A stretch of 64,000 bases of DNA from Saccharomycopsis fibuligera x Saccharomycopsis cf. fibuligera. Lineage: Eukaryota; Ascomycota; Saccharomycetes; Ascoideales; Saccharomycopsidaceae. The notes under the pieces are model-generated. The model was not told where the DNA came from, searched no databases, and worked only from the letters and a program-made list of their open reading frames with translations. The translations under genes were made by a program, and so were the position numbers. The stretch spans positions 868,001-932,000 of the forward strand of contig CP012813.1 of the NCBI GenBank assembly GCA_001936135.1, written 5' to 3'. Below, piece by piece: positions 1 through 9,825 of the stretch. Position 1 is the stretch's first letter. The number at the start of each line of letters is the position of its first letter.

Positions 1-740
1 ACCGTCTGGACGGGTCTTGTAAACGTATGGCTCGTTGTGAACCTATAATACTAGTTAGTATCTTTTGAAAAATAGAATATTACAAGACAAAAAAAAATCA
101 CCACAAAACGTCGAACAAATCACACATTGCTTTGACTTGATATACAAGTAAACATATTCGTTTTTCTGCTGCACTAGTAGCTTCTTGTTCGCTATGTTCA
201 GGTTATTCTATCCCTTCATTTTCTTTATTGGCAATGCATAATAGATAAAAATTTTTGCATTGGCTTCCCTCGGCAATTTTATAGCATTCACACTAATGTT
301 TCCGGTTCAAATTTGCGCGACATTGTAACTTTTCTTTCGAACTGTTTGGTGTGTCGCAAATATGCTGTAACTTTTTATGATAAAAATTTTCTCGCTAATA
401 TTCATTGATAGAAGCTACATTGATGATATAATCTCAGGCTCATTATTTTCAATATACGCCCATATTTTTGATTTTTAACAGAATAGATTGTGGTTTTCGC
501 CTGGTCTTTTCGGAAATTGTAATTTGTGTGCCAATGCTCTCATTGCAGTGTGTGCGTGTGCTTTTTGCTTTTTGTTTTGCAATTTGGTGATTGTCCTTCG
601 GTTGTGAATTATCTTGCTGAGTGGATTCCGTCAATGACGGCAATACATACTTGAACGTTCTTAGCACCCAAGTGGACGTTGGCAGCTAATAATAATTTAG
701 CATCGTCAGCAGTTAAGTCGAAAGATTCTGGTAAAGACAT
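1..740 (-). CDS. RPS0: 40S ribosomal protein S0 (uS2), 5' part, spliced, cut by window edge
   Basis: Small-subunit ribosomal protein S0 (uS2 family), needed for 40S maturation. Exon 1 is 740..651 and encodes 30 residues starting [20 protein letters not shown]. The donor GTATGT follows at 650. The intron runs 650..43 (608 nt) with branch point TACTAAC close to the acceptor TATAG. Exon 2 starts at 42 and reads [14 protein letters not shown] to the window edge, matching the VHQEPYVFNARPDG block of yeast Rps0. The phase is preserved across the junction. A first intron after about 30 codons is typical of yeast ribosomal-protein genes. I looked for a snoRNA in the intron and saw no convincing C/D or H/ACA boxes. 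The rest of the gene lies left of the window. It is divergent from AIM14. Confidence 0.95.
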
Positions 741-1541
741 TTTGCTATGCTTTGGTTATTGGATACTCTGTTGTTGACTATTGAGCAGGTTCACAAAACT
801 TGGTATATGCAATTTTCAGTATATTCAATCTTCAGCCCAAGCCCAGAGAATCAAAGAATATAATTTTTCAAAATTACCCTGTTTGCTGTCGGTAACTGCT
901 GGGCGCTCCGCAGCGCAGAAACTGCCCGCCAGAAAAAAAACAAGATTTTCGTGTGTGCCGCCGCCCAGAAACACCGTCACGCCCGTGTGATCAGACGAAT
1001 ATCATGTGAGTGTTTGTCAGGGCGGAAACAAGCCCTCCGAATTACAAATGCTAAGAGAACGCAGACTGCGGTGGCCCCAAGGAGAAAATCACATGTCTCT
1101 GAATTGCTGAGTCAGCAGAGTCAGCAATCTCATCGCTTATCGATTAGATCAGTATCACGCTTAATTTACGCGACACCCCATCCTCATCCCGCCCCGGCCA
1201 TGAGAGAAACGCTCTTATTAAGCCTGTGTGTGATCCACGGCTGCTCAAGATTTCCTTACCTCGACCACTGCTGCTGCATCTGTATGTGAGCATTGTGGTT
1301 CCTAATTTAGTATATCAGCCCTGTTGACAGATTTTGCCATCCAAGGTTTTCCTTTCTGTTATGCCGTCTACCGCCGTTAAATAACCAAGCTCAAGTCCAC
1401 TTTTGCTTCTGGTCTTTTGTTTTCGCTTTCGCTTTTGCTTTTGTTTTTGTTTTTGTTTTTCGTGCGCCCGCCTTTGCATTTGCTTTGAAATCAAATCAGG
1501 CCTTCAAATCTTCAAATGAAAGAATCCCAATTGTACCGCCA
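741..1541. other. Divergent intergenic region RPS0 / AIM14
   Basis: About 800 bp between the two start codons. It contains pyrimidine-rich runs just before AIM14 (around 1410-1460, repeated TTTTGCTT/TTTTGTTT units). Short open frames here have no protein-like composition. I saw no RNA gene and no clear ribosomal-protein promoter motif of the AGGGCTA or CACGTG type. Confidence 0.6.
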
Positions 1542-4301
1542 ATGTCTATGAGCGCAGACAGTTGCAACATCACTGGAACCTACCCAACTTTCAGGATGCC
1601 TCATTGGGTCGACTACATATCGCCATCCTACAAATCCCTTCGCAAAAGGGTCACCAAAAAGTATGGCTTGGTGACCCTCATTGCCTCAGTTGCCATTGTC
1701 GCTCTGATATCGGTGTACAACTATCTCTACAAAAGATACTACTACACAGTGAGCAAGAAGCTCAAGTCCGTTTATCACTCGCACTCAATAAGACATGTGT
1801 TATTGGTCAATTCTGAGGTTTTGAGAATCATTGCCTTCTGGTGCATCTTCTCATTGCTCGTTATTACTCCGGAAACTTATGGCGATCTATTATTCATCAC
1901 CAAGAGGCTTGGCAGAGTATCTGCGACATTGCTACCAACGGTACTATTCCTCACGCTTCGGCCATCGCCGTTGCCCAAGACAATGTACTTGACCTTGATT
2001 CCAATTCATAAATGGCTTTCCAGAATAGTGGTGCTACAGGCGTTCTTACACGCAGTGATTTATTTTCTCTACTTTGTTCGTAATAACACAATAAAAAAAG
2101 CTTGGAAATTGGAGAATATTTATGGTTGGATCGCCCTCCTATGTTTCTTGCTTATTGCTATAACATCACTTGCACCAATAAGGCGCGCTAGCTTTTTTTG
2201 CTTTTATGTCAACCATTATATTCTCAGCTGGCTAGTGGTTCCATTGTTGTATTTCCATTCAAGACCACCAGCGAAAATTGTCACATTACTTAATGCATCA
2301 ATTCTCACTTACCAAATCTACTCTAGATTCACCAATACATCATTAGTAAACCTCAATGTATACAACTTGTCCGAAAATATGAAAATCGTGGAGATTTCCA
2401 AAGACATGATTCCAGAAGGACAATTTGAGTTCAAGCATTCCATAATGCCAAGCTCCCACTTGAGAATACAAAAACATTATGATAATCCATTCAAAAATGT
2501 CTTTTACCGGTATATGGCTCCCTTGGCACATCCATATTCCATTGCCTCTTTACCAAGTGACAAGTCAATATTATTAGTTGTCAGAAACTCGAATTTTGAC
2601 TTGAATAACAAAGACAAGTACTATATTACTGGATCTTACGACCCTGACTTTGACTTTTTGAGTTACTCTGAGAAACGTACCTTTGGTATTCCTCGTCCAG
2701 AACCACGAAGTTTTGTTAACTCTTTAATTTCCAGCAAAACAAAATCTTTGCAAATCCAGCAGTTCTTGAAACGCACAAACATCATTTCTCTTTCTTCCCA
2801 TTATGCGGTGGCAGCATCCAGAGTCCTCATGATTGCTGGTGGTTCCGGAATATCCGTTACTTTGCCACTTCTTAGAATTTTGAACATCCAAGGTATTCCA
2901 TCAAAAATCATTTGGGTCATTAAGGATATTGAAGATTTGAAACTTTTCAAGTTTTTTAAAAACATTGATATTAATTCCATTGAAATTTACTTGACGGGTA
3001 AAAATTTTCGGTTTGAATACTTCAAGGGAAATACGTTGAAATTAGATGACTTGTTTAATAAATTGGACGAAGATGACCACGCTCTTGGAAAAAACAAAGA
3101 TAGTGACGCCGAATATCATGGGAATAGTAGTTATTTGGATGAAATTGATTTCACAACTTATGGCCCAAAGAACGATTTGCTTGATACTGATACAGAAAAT
3201 GTTACTGATTTGAATAACGCTCTTTTAGACGAACCATCACTCATACCACCGAGTTCCAAACCATTGCTATCTAGAAGAAAAACCAAGTCTTTTTCATCTT
3301 TTGACACACCATCGCTTTCTGATCAAAGCAGTACACGGTCAAGAATGCCTCAAAATAAACAATCTCTAAGACATATATTGATCAATAACTTGAACTTAGA
3401 AACCTACTTCACGCAAGCTAAAGATGATGATGATGATGATATCAAAGGTATCAATGCTGATAACGTGGGGATTAATATTTCTAAAAATTTCAACAATTAC
3501 GATACAAGATCAAGACACGCTGGTGAGAAAAAACTCCATGGGAGTAAATCAATCCTGCACAGTTTGTTCAGCAGTGCGAAAAGTTCTCCAGCAGTGCAAA
3601 ACTTGAGCCTGAGCCAAAATCAAAATCAAACTTTGTCAAACTACGGGTCAATAGGAGACTGCAGAGTAGTATTTGAGAACCCAGCCACCACCGACGCTTC
3701 AAGAATTAGAACTGAAAGAAAATCACCAATCAGAGTTAAATCCAATGAGGGAATGTATTCTGGGATTTTAAAACAGCTCAAGATTTTTAAAGGTCGTCCA
3801 ACTTTAGGCCAAGATGAGTTCAATTGGTGCTTGAATCATGTTTGTGGTGGTGGTGGTGGTGGTAGCGATTGTGAAAATGAAACAGAAACAGAAACAGAAA
3901 CAGAAACAGAAACAGAAACAGAAACAGACTTCAACACCGTGAGCTTTAATGCACCGGGCATCATAAACGAGACCAGCAGCTTATTAAGTCATAGCCATAA
4001 CCATAACTATAATAATGCGCAAAGCACCACGTCATCTTCATCACTGGCTATAGGAAACCATAGCTTGGATCCAAAGAGCAGCATAGAAGCACACGCGCAA
4101 ACACAAGCACAAGCGTCATCAGGACAAAAGATAAAGTCAGGAGTTCCTGAATGCTGCAAGGACATTGAGCTGGCTGATCTTGATGAAATTGTCAGGAAGG
4201 TCTGGGTTGTTGGTGTAGGACCTCATGGGCTTACAGAAAAGACAAAGTTATGGGCCAGAGAAAATAGACTCAATTTCCACGAGGAGAGCTTTTCTCTATA
4301 A
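1542..4301 (+). CDS. AIM14: Aim14/Yno1-like ferric reductase/NADPH oxidase family membrane protein
   Basis: Member of the ferric reductase/NOX family, closest by eye to yeast Aim14 (Yno1), an ER NADPH oxidase producing superoxide. The first ATG in frame is 1542, giving 919 aa. Seen in order: N-terminal membrane segments; the block RLGRVSATLLP; the haem region with H156/H170 and H225/H239, each pair 13 residues apart as in bis-haem reductases; HSRPP after H239; HPYSIASL as the FAD-binding motif; GGSGIS as the NAD(P)H-binding loop; and the C-terminal VGVGPHGL block. A disordered insert of several hundred residues separates the two halves of the NAD(P)H domain and holds poly-Asp, Gly6, and an ET repeat (GAAACA x8, 3879-3926). 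Yeast Aim14 is about 570 aa, so the insert explains the extra length. Confidence 0.85.
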   Translation: MSMSADSCNITGTYPTFRMPHWVDYISPSYKSLRKRVTKKYGLVTLIASVAIVALISVYNYLYKRYYYTVSKKLKSVYHSHSIRHVLLVNSEVLRIIAFWCIFSLLVITPETYGDLLFITKRLGRVSATLLPTVLFLTLRPSPLPKTMYLTLIPIHKWLSRIVVLQAFLHAVIYFLYFVRNNTIKKAWKLENIYGWIALLCFLLIAITSLAPIRRASFFCFYVNHYILSWLVVPLLYFHSRPPAKIVTLLNASILTYQIYSRFTNTSLVNLNVYNLSENMKIVEISKDMIPEGQFEFKHSIMPSSHLRIQKHYDNPFKNVFYRYMAPLAHPYSIASLPSDKSILLVVRNSNFDLNNKDKYYITGSYDPDFDFLSYSEKRTFGIPRPEPRSFVNSLISSKTKSLQIQQFLKRTNIISLSSHYAVAASRVLMIAGGSGISVTLPLLRILNIQGIPSKIIWVIKDIEDLKLFKFFKNIDINSIEIYLTGKNFRFEYFKGNTLKLDDLFNKLDEDDHALGKNKDSDAEYHGNSSYLDEIDFTTYGPKNDLLDTDTENVTDLNNALLDEPSLIPPSSKPLLSRRKTKSFSSFDTPSLSDQSSTRSRMPQNKQSLRHILINNLNLETYFTQAKDDDDDDIKGINADNVGINISKNFNNYDTRSRHAGEKKLHGSKSILHSLFSSAKSSPAVQNLSLSQNQNQTLSNYGSIGDCRVVFENPATTDASRIRTERKSPIRVKSNEGMYSGILKQLKIFKGRPTLGQDEFNWCLNHVCGGGGGGSDCENETETETETETETETETDFNTVSFNAPGIINETSSLLSHSHNHNYNNAQSTTSSSSLAIGNHSLDPKSSIEAHAQTQAQASSGQKIKSGVPECCKDIELADLDEIVRKVWVVGVGPHGLTEKTKLWARENRLNFHEESFSL
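3879..3926 (+). repeat. In-frame hexamer repeat GAAACA x8 in AIM14
   Basis: Eight perfect copies of GAAACA encode alternating Glu-Thr. They lie just after a GGT tract encoding Gly6. Both fall in the disordered insert, so length changes of whole units would keep the frame. Confidence 0.95.
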
Positions 4302-5209
4302 GCAAAATTTCGCATTATGTTTAATTCCGTTTATCTTCTACTTTTTTCTTTTTTTATGATTTTTCATGTTTTTGTCTTTTGCTTTGTTCTCTGTAATATT
4401 TGTTATTCTTTTTTTTTTTCCTTTCTTTCTTTACTATTGTCTTTGGGCACCACAGGTTATGGTCTTCCTGTATAGTTTTTAGCATATTTTGTTGCATAAA
4501 TTGATTCACTGAATATACTCGTTTATTTTTATCATCAAGCAAAGAAATACTTAATCACTCGATGAGCCTCCAAGCTCAATGAACAGTTTATTGCCAGGGT
4601 GCTTCATTCAACCTGTCACACAACGCATCACAATGCGCAAATCACCACCCTGCGCGCTGATAATCATTATATTGTGCGTAGATACGCGTCCAGGGTAACC
4701 GCAATAGCAGGTGTCGCACCTTCTACTTTGCAGACACCTGCAGCGGAGCGTCTGTGCGTTGGAGCTTTGGAGCGTTGGAGCGTTCTAGTTAGTTCGTGAA
4801 TAAACAGATTTGAGTTCGCGTACCAAACAGCGTGCCAAGTCAGGGCAGCCAAGTCAGATACAGGAAAAAAAAAAAAAAAAAATAAAAATAAATAAAACTT
4901 AAAGCTTAGCGGGTTTCAAGACGCCTGTCTGGTTATCCGCGCTGCTATTCTTCCACATCGACAGCTGGCAAAAGTTTCGTTCATTAATACACGCAGCACT
5001 TCTGACTAGGCTCAACCACCCTGCTATAGTACTTTCTTTAGTTTCTTCGTTTCGGACCAGGTGCTGGAAAACCTAACAGATCATTTTTCTGTTTTTTCTT
5101 TTTCTCGATTGATCTTTACTTTTTTTTTTTTTTTTTGTTGTTATCTTTTTCTTTTCTTTAGTTCAGATCCTAGATCCCAGACCAGATCATATCATACAAA
5201 ACAACCAAA
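4302..5209. other. Intergenic region AIM14 / SMI1
   Basis: About 900 bp containing the AIM14 3' end and SMI1 promoter. It has A/T runs at 4863-4880 and 5120-5136. No ORF with protein-like composition, no tRNA and no clear regulatory motif were seen. Confidence 0.6.
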
Positions 5210-7294
5210 ATGCCAAAGGGAAACATCAACATTGGCAAAAGACTAAGCGAGTTCATATACTCATTCAACACAAATGACAGGTATGCAGACTACAACACTA
5301 ATGAACTCTCTAAAAAAGCCGCACCCAGATCAAGACACCATCTGAAGAGTGTTTCTAATGCCACTGAATATGTCACCTCCCCCATCGGATCACCGCTTGT
5401 GGGCGGAGACAGCGGCATTGACGGAAGCAGAACCAGCAGCATCAGCGGCAGCGGGAAATTTGCATTCAAGAGAAGATCATTCTTTGGCAAAGTCTCCACC
5501 AAGCTCACGTCGCCAGTGCTAGATAATTCATACAATTCGCCAGATGTGGCTCTTGCCGGAGATTTTGATATTCAAAACGAGGGAGTCAGTGAGACAGTAT
5601 TGGCGTGGAGACACATCGAACTATGGACAAATAAGCATCATTCTGACTTAGCGGAGACATTAAGTCCACCAGTGACTCGCAATGATATCTCCAAAGCTGA
5701 ACAAGACCTCAATATTGAATTCCCGCCTTCGGTTGTGGCGAGCTTGAGAATACATGATGGCCAAGATTTCAGTGGTAGCTATAAAGACTACAGCGGGCTA
5801 TTTTTCACCCTCCAGCTAATGAGCTTGGACAAAATTGTGGAAATGACAATGAACTGGAGAAAAGTTTCAGATAAAATCAATGACAAGATGTTGCAAAGAA
5901 AATTAAACAATGATATATTAATGAATCTCAAGTCTCCCGAGTTGACCCACGAAACAGAGTTCCACAACAATCTCTCTAAAAATAAGGAGACTCATAAAAG
6001 TAGAGGCAATGGTCCCAGTTATCAAGCATTAGACACCACCAACCATGAAGTGAACCCCAACTTGGAGCACGATTTGAAAATAGCTACCCTCAAATATGAC
6101 GTGTCTAGCAAAGCAGCAAATTTAAGCGTTGCTCGATCTAACTTGCAAAACCAAGCCTCAGTGCCGCCAAATACCGTTCATGATGTTTATGCCCATAGGG
6201 ACTGGATCCCTATGATCACTGACAATGCTGGAAACCATATAGCCATTGATTTGTCCCCGGCCGTCAATGGCAAGTATGGACAAGTAATTCTATTTGGAAG
6301 AGACTTTGATATCAAATACGTTGTGGCAAACACATGGGGCGATTTTTTGTTGAATTTTGCCAAAGATCTAGAAACTGGGAACTATATCATTAGAAGCGAT
6401 GAGCTAGTGGATGACATCATGGCTAGCGATGGTGAGTTGCTTTTCTACGACAAACGTAACAGAATCGAACGTAATTATTTTGATGTTTTGAAAGAAAGGG
6501 TGGTTGCTAAGTATGAAGCTAGAAAAAATCACAGCCAAAGAACAAGACAGCGGGCTCCTACTATAATAACTAATCACAATATAATTAAGAGCGCAGCTAC
6601 ACACAATGATGATATGGCGGTCAATAACAGCGAGAGTCACACCGATTCAGTTGAGCAAGACGACCCAGCAAAAAATTTCAGTTATGAAGAAAGTGAGCTT
6701 TTGGACATAAGTGAAAGCCCGGCCGTTGCTGACAAGAGCTTCACTTTTGGTAATGGCAATGGCGACCTGGCTTATGAGTCACATATTCCAGAACCTAGCC
6801 GGACAGGCTTAGGTACTGCAGACGTCTTAGCCCCAGTATTATCAGCAGTTCCAGCTGGAAATAATGCTGCAAATCCATATTTGGGCAACATATTATCAGA
6901 AGTCGGAGAAGGAGAAGGAGAACAAGATACCCATTCTTCAAGAGTATCTTCATCGCAGCGTTTTTCTTCGGAGGCTTCTTCGATTACAGCAACATCTTTC
7001 TCCAATAATGACCATTACAATTATAATGACAGTTTCCAGAATAGTGGCCACGAGCAGAACAAGAATGATGGGGATCATGACAGTAGCTCAAATATCTCCA
7101 ACTCGACGTATCTCGCTTCGGCAAATACAAATGCAAGTGGCAGCAAACCTACAGCAGCCACAGCAACAGGTGCGGCAGATTTGGAAACTGTTAAAGTTAA
7201 CACTATTGCTAGTAATGCTGATTACAGTAAGGGTCAAAATAAAGTAAATGGCGATGTTTCGTTGAATGAACAGTTTGAAAACATTGCTATTTAA
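5210..7294 (+). CDS. SMI1: Smi1/Knr4-family cell wall synthesis regulator (SUKH domain)
   Basis: Homologue of yeast Smi1/Knr4, a regulator that links the cell-integrity MAPK (Slt2) and calcineurin pathways to cell-wall glucan and chitin synthesis. It is 694 aa. Residues 1-130 are basic and Ser-rich. The SUKH/Smi1 domain spans about 133-400, with AWRHIELW, the DISKAEQDLNIEFPPSVVASLRIHDGQD block, WIPMITDNAGNHIAIDLSP, GQVILFGRDFDIKYVVA and WGDFL. The last 250 residues are acidic and Asn/Ser/Ala-rich, presumably disordered, as in the yeast protein's C-terminus. The start at 5210 follows an A-rich leader and opens with MPKGNINIGKRLSEFIYS, like the family. Candida species carry two paralogues (SMI1, SMI1B); I cannot tell which this is. 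Confidence 0.9.
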   Translation: MPKGNINIGKRLSEFIYSFNTNDRYADYNTNELSKKAAPRSRHHLKSVSNATEYVTSPIGSPLVGGDSGIDGSRTSSISGSGKFAFKRRSFFGKVSTKLTSPVLDNSYNSPDVALAGDFDIQNEGVSETVLAWRHIELWTNKHHSDLAETLSPPVTRNDISKAEQDLNIEFPPSVVASLRIHDGQDFSGSYKDYSGLFFTLQLMSLDKIVEMTMNWRKVSDKINDKMLQRKLNNDILMNLKSPELTHETEFHNNLSKNKETHKSRGNGPSYQALDTTNHEVNPNLEHDLKIATLKYDVSSKAANLSVARSNLQNQASVPPNTVHDVYAHRDWIPMITDNAGNHIAIDLSPAVNGKYGQVILFGRDFDIKYVVANTWGDFLLNFAKDLETGNYIIRSDELVDDIMASDGELLFYDKRNRIERNYFDVLKERVVAKYEARKNHSQRTRQRAPTIITNHNIIKSAATHNDDMAVNNSESHTDSVEQDDPAKNFSYEESELLDISESPAVADKSFTFGNGNGDLAYESHIPEPSRTGLGTADVLAPVLSAVPAGNNAANPYLGNILSEVGEGEGEQDTHSSRVSSSQRFSSEASSITATSFSNNDHYNYNDSFQNSGHEQNKNDGDHDSSSNISNSTYLASANTNASGSKPTAATATGAADLETVKVNTIASNADYSKGQNKVNGDVSLNEQFENIAI

Positions 7295-7705
7295 ATTGAT
7301 ATAAGTATCACTGCTTTGTGTTAAAGAGAATACTACTGCTTTGCTACTTTCTTTGAATTTCTCGTGACGATTATTGCTCTACTTATGTATGTTTTTTTTT
7401 TTTTTTTTTTCTCTCTTGTGTTAATCTTTTTAGGTTTATGTTATTTGTTTGATCTTTTGTCTTAGATTCAGTTTACAATTGCTTTAATATTTTATTATTC
7501 CTGCATTTGGTGATGTGTCGCAAAATACTAGTACGCACTATAGAAAATGTATTATAATCCATTACTTTATTGAAGTATCATTGTAAGTTCAGATTAAAAT
7601 CATATTGTTTATTCGTAAAAAAACAAATGAAAAATAAAATAAAAAAAAAAGTTCTTGCCAACAATGTGCCAACCCGTCTTTAATAGTTCAATATACCAAA
7701 TAAAC
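7295..7705. other. Convergent intergenic region SMI1 / DIE2
   Basis: AT-rich 3'-end region shared by two convergent genes. It contains a T run (7390-7410) and A runs (7617-7650) suited to 3'-end formation on either strand. Nothing else seen. Confidence 0.6.
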
Positions 7706-9525
7706 TCACCAGATAATTCTTTGCACCACGTCAGGCTCAGATGCCCACTTAAACTCAAACTTAATAAAGATCATCAACACCACCGCATCAATAACCAAAT
7801 ACCAGAAAAATTCCAACCCCAATCTTAACAATCTAGCAGTATGACTTTTGTGGCCGTTGTCGTTTTGCAACACAAAGGTGGATTCTGGTTCAATAAGCAA
7901 TCGCCAGTACAAGTAGGGCAAAATGTAGTATCTCGGTTCAAATAACGGTGATGGAATAATTGAGATGCAAACGCAGCAAATGAATGCTAAAAGTACAATT
8001 ACACTGTTGCTGTTGTTGTTGCCACTGCCTTGGTGGGTGGTTTGCGTGCTTTTGACAGCTTTGTCATCGTTAGTTATAGTTTTTTTGTTTTGCAATGGCA
8101 ATGGCAATGGCAATGGCAAACTAACCTTAAACTGATTGAGGGTTAAGTATCCTAGCAAATGGTAAAGTGGGATCAATGCATATTTACTAAGCTCACTGCG
8201 TCCAATGACACGACGCCAAAGATAAAACGTATAGTGACGATTATCTGCTAGCAAAAATGGATGAACAATAGTAAAATACTTTATCGTACCAGCAATGCCA
8301 GCAAACATCACTAAAGTTGATATAAGTCTCGTCACAGATCCATAATTAAACTTCACATAATTTTTGAGAGCGTCATACGATGTGAAGAGCGGCCATCCGA
8401 AAAATCCCATGAATAAAACACAGTAATACAATTGAGCAAAATGAATTGTGCTGATGTGGTTGTCTTTATCACCAAAAGTTATCCCGCCATTGATCACCAA
8501 AAATGCAGCAAATAATGCAAAATTTACAAAGAATGGGATTGAGATGAGAATGTTGGATATTGTGGTATCGATGAAAATGAGTACTGCACCAAACAAAGCA
8601 TAGAGCCAAGGCAAATAAGCTTTGGCCCATTGCACAGCTGGCAAGCTGAAAATTGTCTTGTATTTGGCTTCAATGGGCTCCAATTGATATCCATTTTGCA
8701 GCAGCACTTTTTGGTCAATCAAGATTGCCAAGTTGAAAGCAGTCCAAATGACGTTGGTTTGGCGAAACCATAAACTTATGAATGCCAATAATGCACTAGC
8801 TAATGACGAAGCAGTGAACCCAAAAGGATGCAAATACGAAACCACAAACGATCCAATAATAAATAATGTGGACCACACATCAGTATAAAACAAATTGAAA
8901 TATATGGTGATTAACGGGAACAACACAATGTTGGAGATCCATATTTTTGAAGGGAACCGTTTGAAAAGCGGATAAATCACCAAAAGGGGAAACACAATGG
9001 AACCGCCAACAACATTCAAAGATCTCAAAAATGGAAGATCACATTGGAATGGAAGATCAAATGTGTCGGATAAGTATTTCACATATTCCTGGTAGATGAA
9101 GGCCAAAGCGTAGAGGCCTGGAGGAGTGGTGATTTTGGGATCCCAGTAGCCAAAGTTGCGCTTGCAATACTGCTGTGCCTGTGGAACATGGAATATCTCG
9201 TCCTAATAATATTAATAATAGGTTAGCTTATGGCTAGATATTGAATGTTTTTTTTTCTTTTTGTTTGCAATGGCAGAGACTGCAGGTCTGCCTTGGAGAT
9301 ACATACAATGTACTGATAGTCCACATATACAGTAGAAATTAAGTAGAAAGAGTAGCCAATGAAGGCAAGAGCCACTGGATACGTCACAAAATAATTCAAT
9401 GTCTTGGACTGTTGTGCCAACTTTAGCGCACTGGGACTGCTGTTTGCTCGTCTGATGGTGGTTGATGCGGGAGTTGTCGTGCCTCTAAGGCTATTTTGCA
9501 ATGGTGATGCTACCTCTGGCGACAT
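7706..9525 (-). CDS. DIE2: Dol-P-Glc:Glc2Man9GlcNAc2-PP-Dol alpha-1,2-glucosyltransferase (Alg10/Die2), spliced
   Basis: Alg10/Die2 (GT59 family) adds the last alpha-1,2-glucose to the lipid-linked N-glycan precursor in the ER lumen. Exon 1 is 9525..9307 (73 aa), ending VDYQYI. The donor is GTATGT at 9306. The intron 9306..9203 (104 nt) has a GCTAAC branch point and TTATTAG acceptor. Exon 2 is 9202..7706. The junction reads YQYI|DEIFHVPQAQQYC, followed by WDPKITTPPGLYALAFIYQEY, the family signature with the acidic DE pair just after the first membrane span. The product is 571 aa and mostly hydrophobic, consistent with a polytopic ER protein. The ATG at 9525 is the first one after an upstream in-frame stop. 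CAATGG repeats at 8093-8119 encode a short Leu/Pro tract. It is divergent from MTC6. Confidence 0.93.
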
Positions 9526-9825
9526 CTTTGTCTTTGATGGAGGCTGTCGCTGGTGTTCTGTTGAGAAGATTAGCCCTTGGTGTACCGCGTCTTGGGAGTG
9601 TTGTAGCTCTTCGCGTCAATCTTTTGACAGCGACGAATTCATTTTTTCATTCTTTCGCGCGCAAATTATTAAAATCCAAAATCACCAAAATCACCAAACC
9701 GCAACAGAAGGAAGCTGAACCTTGAGTCCTCAGCAAGTTCTTGCTGTCCCCCGATAACAGCCAAATCATATCATGATATAGCGTATATTCTACTTTAAAA
9801 AAAAATACCCTCCAGCAATAACAGA
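9526..9825. promoter_or_regulatory. Divergent promoter DIE2 / MTC6
   Basis: Exactly 300 bp separate the two ATGs, so both genes must share or abut their promoters. I could not name a factor site. Short frames here are not protein-like. Confidence 0.5.

Noticed and set aside
43-650. Intron-encoded snoRNA in RPS0
   Set aside because: No properly spaced C/D boxes or H/ACA hinge and tail could be identified.
781-1289. Two overlapping frames upstream of AIM14
   Set aside because: No protein-like composition, and they lie in the divergent promoter of RPS0 and AIM14.
1485-1541. Longer N-terminus for AIM14
   Set aside because: It would begin at TTG; the first ATG is at 1542. The same reasoning moved the starts of NUS1, CWC24, SRX1, the CLD1-family and CDC1/TED1-family genes to their first ATG.
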